From positions 1 to 34,591 of the forward strand of contig CAZHGD010000068.1 of assembly GCA_964531735.1 (NCBI GenBank): a stretch of 34,591 nucleotides of DNA. The letters run 5' to 3'. How positions within the stretch are numbered: the first letter of the stretch is position 1; every line of letters begins with the position of its first letter. A program made the translations under genes and the position numbers. The DNA comes from CAZHGD01 sp964531735. Lineage in GTDB: Bacteria; Armatimonadota; UBA10988. The notes below the pieces were generated by a model that worked only from the letters and a program-made list of their open reading frames with translations, searched no databases and was not told where the DNA came from. Shown in pieces: positions 32,976 to 34,591 of this stretch.

Positions 32976-33989
32976 ATGCGAGCCGCTGTCATCGAGCAAC
33001 CGGGCGTGGTCTGCGTGACGGATCTGCCCGAGCCGCACGCCGGGCCCGGCGAAGTGGTGGTGAAGGTCGCCGCGTGCGGCGTCTGCGGCACCGATGTGCA
33101 CCTCTTCTGCGGCGGGTTCCGCGGCGAGTACCCACTGGTGCCCGGTCACGAGTTCTGCGGCACCGTGGCTGAGGTGGGCGACGAGGTGCACCACGTCGCG
33201 CCAGGCGACCGGGTCGTCGTCGATCCCAACATCGTGTGTGGCGTCTGCGCCTACTGCCGTCGCGGGCTGGTCCACTTGTGCCAGAACCTGGGCGCGGTGG
33301 GCGTCACGCGCCCGGGCGGCTTTGCCGAGTACTGCCTGGTGCCGGCGAGCCAACTCCATCGCTGGCCGGATCACCTGCATCCGTTCCATGCCGCGCTGGT
33401 GGAGCCGCTGGCCTGCTGCCTGCACGGCCTCGACCGCGCCGAGGTGCAGGCCGGCGAGACGGTGGTGGTGCTCGGCGCCGGCCCGATCGGCCTGATGATG
33501 GCGCAGTTGGTGCGCCTCGCCGGTGCCGCCCGCGTGGTGGTCTCCGAGCCGTCGGCGGCGAAGCGCGAGCGCGCCTCGCAACTCGGTGCCCATGCCACCT
33601 TCGACCCGCTGGCCTGCGACCTGCCAGCCGAGGTCATGGCGCTGACCGAGATCGGCGCCGACGTGGTCATCGAGTGCGCCGGCCGGCCCGAGACGGTCGC
33701 GCAGGCGCTGACGCTGGTCCGCCGCGGCGGGCGCGTGCTGCTGTTCGGCGTCAATCCGAAAGACGCGTCGGTGGCCATCCGGCCCTATGACGTGTTCCTC
33801 AACGAGCTGACCATCGCTGGCAGCTACATCAATCCGTTCACCCACAGCCGCGCGATCGAGCTGTTGGCGGCCGGCCGTCTGAACGCGATGGCCCTCATCT
33901 CGCACCGTCTGCCGCTGGAGCGCTTCGAGGAGGCGCTCCAGACCGCCGGGAGCGACGGGGCGGTGAAGGTGATGGTCAGTGTCGGGTAG
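32976..33989 (+). CDS. Zinc-dependent medium-chain dehydrogenase (polyol/threonine dehydrogenase type)
   Basis: A 337-residue MDR-family enzyme starts at ATG 32976 after GGAGGA. Catalytic zinc ligands are probably Cys37 (GVCGTD) and His58-Glu59 (PGHEF). The structural zinc loop has Cys88, Cys91, Cys94 and Cys102. The Rossmann motif VVLGAGPIGLMMAQL follows, with VSEPSAAKRERA after it. The Glu after the second strand (SEPSAAKR) is not the usual Asp of NAD-preferring enzymes, so cofactor preference is open. Such enzymes oxidise sorbitol, other sugar alcohols or threonine; the sugar-degrading context favours a polyol or sugar. It lies 16 bases after the ankyrin gene, probably in one transcript. 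Confidence 0.88.
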   Translation: MRAAVIEQPGVVCVTDLPEPHAGPGEVVVKVAACGVCGTDVHLFCGGFRGEYPLVPGHEFCGTVAEVGDEVHHVAPGDRVVVDPNIVCGVCAYCRRGLVHLCQNLGAVGVTRPGGFAEYCLVPASQLHRWPDHLHPFHAALVEPLACCLHGLDRAEVQAGETVVVLGAGPIGLMMAQLVRLAGAARVVVSEPSAAKRERASQLGAHATFDPLACDLPAEVMALTEIGADVVIECAGRPETVAQALTLVRRGGRVLLFGVNPKDASVAIRPYDVFLNELTIAGSYINPFTHSRAIELLAAGRLNAMALISHRLPLERFEEALQTAGSDGAVKVMVSVG

Positions 33990-34045
33990 GGCAGGGCGCC
34001 TGAACAACCGTTGCCAAGCCGGCTGCGGCGCATCGAGGCGGCTAA

Positions 34046-34285
34046 CTACAGCTGATCAGTCAGGTCCTCGACTGTCCGGCCGGTCCAGAGCGCCACTCGT
34101 TTGAGCACGTCCGACAGCGTGCCTTTGGCGGTACGGTGGTGCATCGGTACCGTCACAACGTGGCGCCCGCACTCTGTGACCAGAGCGTACTGCCGGTGCG
34201 AGCCGCGCGTCCGCATGAGCTCATAGCCCAGCTTCTCGAGCAGTGCGGCCAGTCGGCGCCCGCTGACCTCAGGCAGCCTCGGCAC
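34046..34285 (-). CDS. hicA: HicA-family toxin, second locus
   Basis: A 79-residue protein of typical HicA form. It has SGRRLAALLEKLGYELMRTRGSHRQY, with the catalytic His in RGSH, then HVVTVPMHHRTAKGTLSDVLKRVALW. This is closer to the standard family than the copy at 19066. It starts at GTG 34285, inside the end of hicB (17-base overlap), with AAGG upstream. It should cleave mRNA unless bound by the antitoxin. The gene converges with the dehydrogenase gene, with 56 bases between. Confidence 0.92.
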   Translation of the reverse strand: MPRLPEVSGRRLAALLEKLGYELMRTRGSHRQYALVTECGRHVVTVPMHHRTAKGTLSDVLKRVALWTGRTVEDLTDQL

Positions 34286-34475
34286 GCCCGACCTTCACTT
34301 CTGACAGCAGGAGGACCTCGGGCAGCTCAGGCTGGTCGTCGAAATGCAGCGCGACGGCCTCTTTGATGTTGGCCACCAACTCGTCCATCGTCTCGCCCTG
34401 TGTGAAGATCTCTTCACCGATGGCCCGAGCACACCAGTACTCACCGTCGTGGTAGGCCTCCATCTTCAACAGCAT
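34269..34475 (-). CDS. hicB: HicB-family antitoxin, second locus
   Basis: ATG 34475 begins MLLKMEAYHDGEYWCARAIGEE, the usual HicB start, with GAGGG seven bases upstream; the 16 extra residues of the open frame are not needed. The protein has 68 residues (IFTQGETMDELVANIKEAVALHF) and lacks a C-terminal DNA-binding part. The order is antitoxin first, then toxin with overlapping reading frames. The pair has its own candidate promoter. Confidence 0.88.
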   Translation of the reverse strand: MLLKMEAYHDGEYWCARAIGEEIFTQGETMDELVANIKEAVALHFDDQPELPEVLLLSEVKVGRAEAA

Positions 34476-34494
34476 TGCTCGCCCTCGCAGAGCT

Positions 34495-34523
34495 AGTATC
34501 GCATCCGGGAGGCGCCGCAGCAA
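34495..34523 (-). promoter_or_regulatory. Candidate promoter of the second hicBA pair
   Basis: On the minus strand TTGCTG (34518-34523) and GATACT (34495-34500) are 17 bases apart. Matches to consensus are 3 of 6 and 4 of 6. It lies 20-48 bases before the hicB start. Confidence 0.35.
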
Positions 34524-34527
34524 GGGG

Positions 34528-34591
34528 CTACCGACGCCGGGTGTGCTTCCAGGCGAGTGGGCCGTGCGGTTCGCCGCTCACCACCTCCTGG
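34528..34591 (-). CDS. C-terminal end of an unidentified gene, cut by the window edge
   Basis: On the minus strand the frame from 34590 reads QEVVSGEPHGPLAWKHTRRR and ends at a TAG at 34528-34530. It runs to the edge, so only 20 residues are visible. It looks like real protein sequence by residue choice, but I cannot name the family. The stop lies 52 bases upstream of the hicB start codon, so the gene may read into the hicBA pair. Confidence 0.35.
   Translation of the reverse strand, partial: QEVVSGEPHGPLAWKHTRRR

Noticed and set aside
34492..34505. Possible further REP-like arm (CTAGTATCGC)
   Set aside because: Only ten consecutive bases match the right arm, without the GAAAC/GTTTC ends, and the site is better explained as the -10 region of the hicBA promoter.

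Overview
The window looks like a chromosomal piece of a high-GC, diderm, heterotrophic bacterium, most likely Armatimonadota or a close relative such as candidate WS1. The best clue is the prepilin-like protein at 1346-1924, whose N-terminal region (GFTLIELLVVIAIIAILAA, then ILFPVFAKAREKARQ and YSQDYDERFP) is the style I associate with that phylum. The set of scattered secreted glycosidases, UroD-like proteins and a large OPT-like membrane protein also fits. Two porins with a C-terminal Phe imply an outer membrane. This assignment is inference; no rRNA or tRNA gene was seen.

Layout. 1-1924 (+): the end of a membrane acyltransferase, a small exported YbjN-like protein with its own promoter and terminator, and a prepilin-like protein. 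1946-5038 (-): a two-gene unit, UroD-family protein then GH36 alpha-galactosidase. 5166-7727 (+): a large exported protein of unknown function. 7726-9283: a repeat-rich patch holding a decayed RHS/YD-repeat remnant, a YqhA-like membrane protein, and a family of short palindromic repeats that form two REPIN-like inverted pairs of about 123 bp. 9346-12644 (-): typA then a GH29-like protein with a discoidin-type C-terminus. 12935-15802 (+): two tandem paralogous porins followed by two strong hairpins. 15995-20304 (+): a tight unit of heparinase II/III-like protein, hicB, hicA and a second UroD-family protein. 20301-24418 (-): metK, a strong hairpin, thrC and a GH26-like protein. 24513-31760 (-): an EAL/HDOD protein, an OPT-like membrane protein, a DUF262/DUF1524 (GmrSD-like) defence gene and a BNR-repeat exported protein. 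31979-33989 (+): an exported ankyrin-repeat protein and a zinc-dependent dehydrogenase. 34046-34475 (-): a second hicBA pair. The last 64 bases hold the end of another minus-strand gene.

How the genes work together. Much of the window is for plant- or algal-type polysaccharide breakdown: GH36, GH29-like, GH26-like and heparinase/alginate-lyase-like enzymes, sugar-permeable porins, and a polyol/sugar-type dehydrogenase. Housekeeping genes (typA, metK, thrC) are interspersed. UroD-family proteins twice share a transcription unit with a carbohydrate-active enzyme.

The two most striking structures are not single genes. First, the DUF262 defence gene sits in a segment bounded by an exact 21-bp direct repeat (26524-26544 and 28545-28565). 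One copy starts 2 bases after the stop of the membrane-protein gene and the other abuts the start of the BNR gene, as if a 2,021-bp cassette had been inserted between two formerly adjacent genes. Second, the REPIN-like repeats at 7726-9283 lie directly at the 3' ends of coding regions and in two places supply the stop codon.
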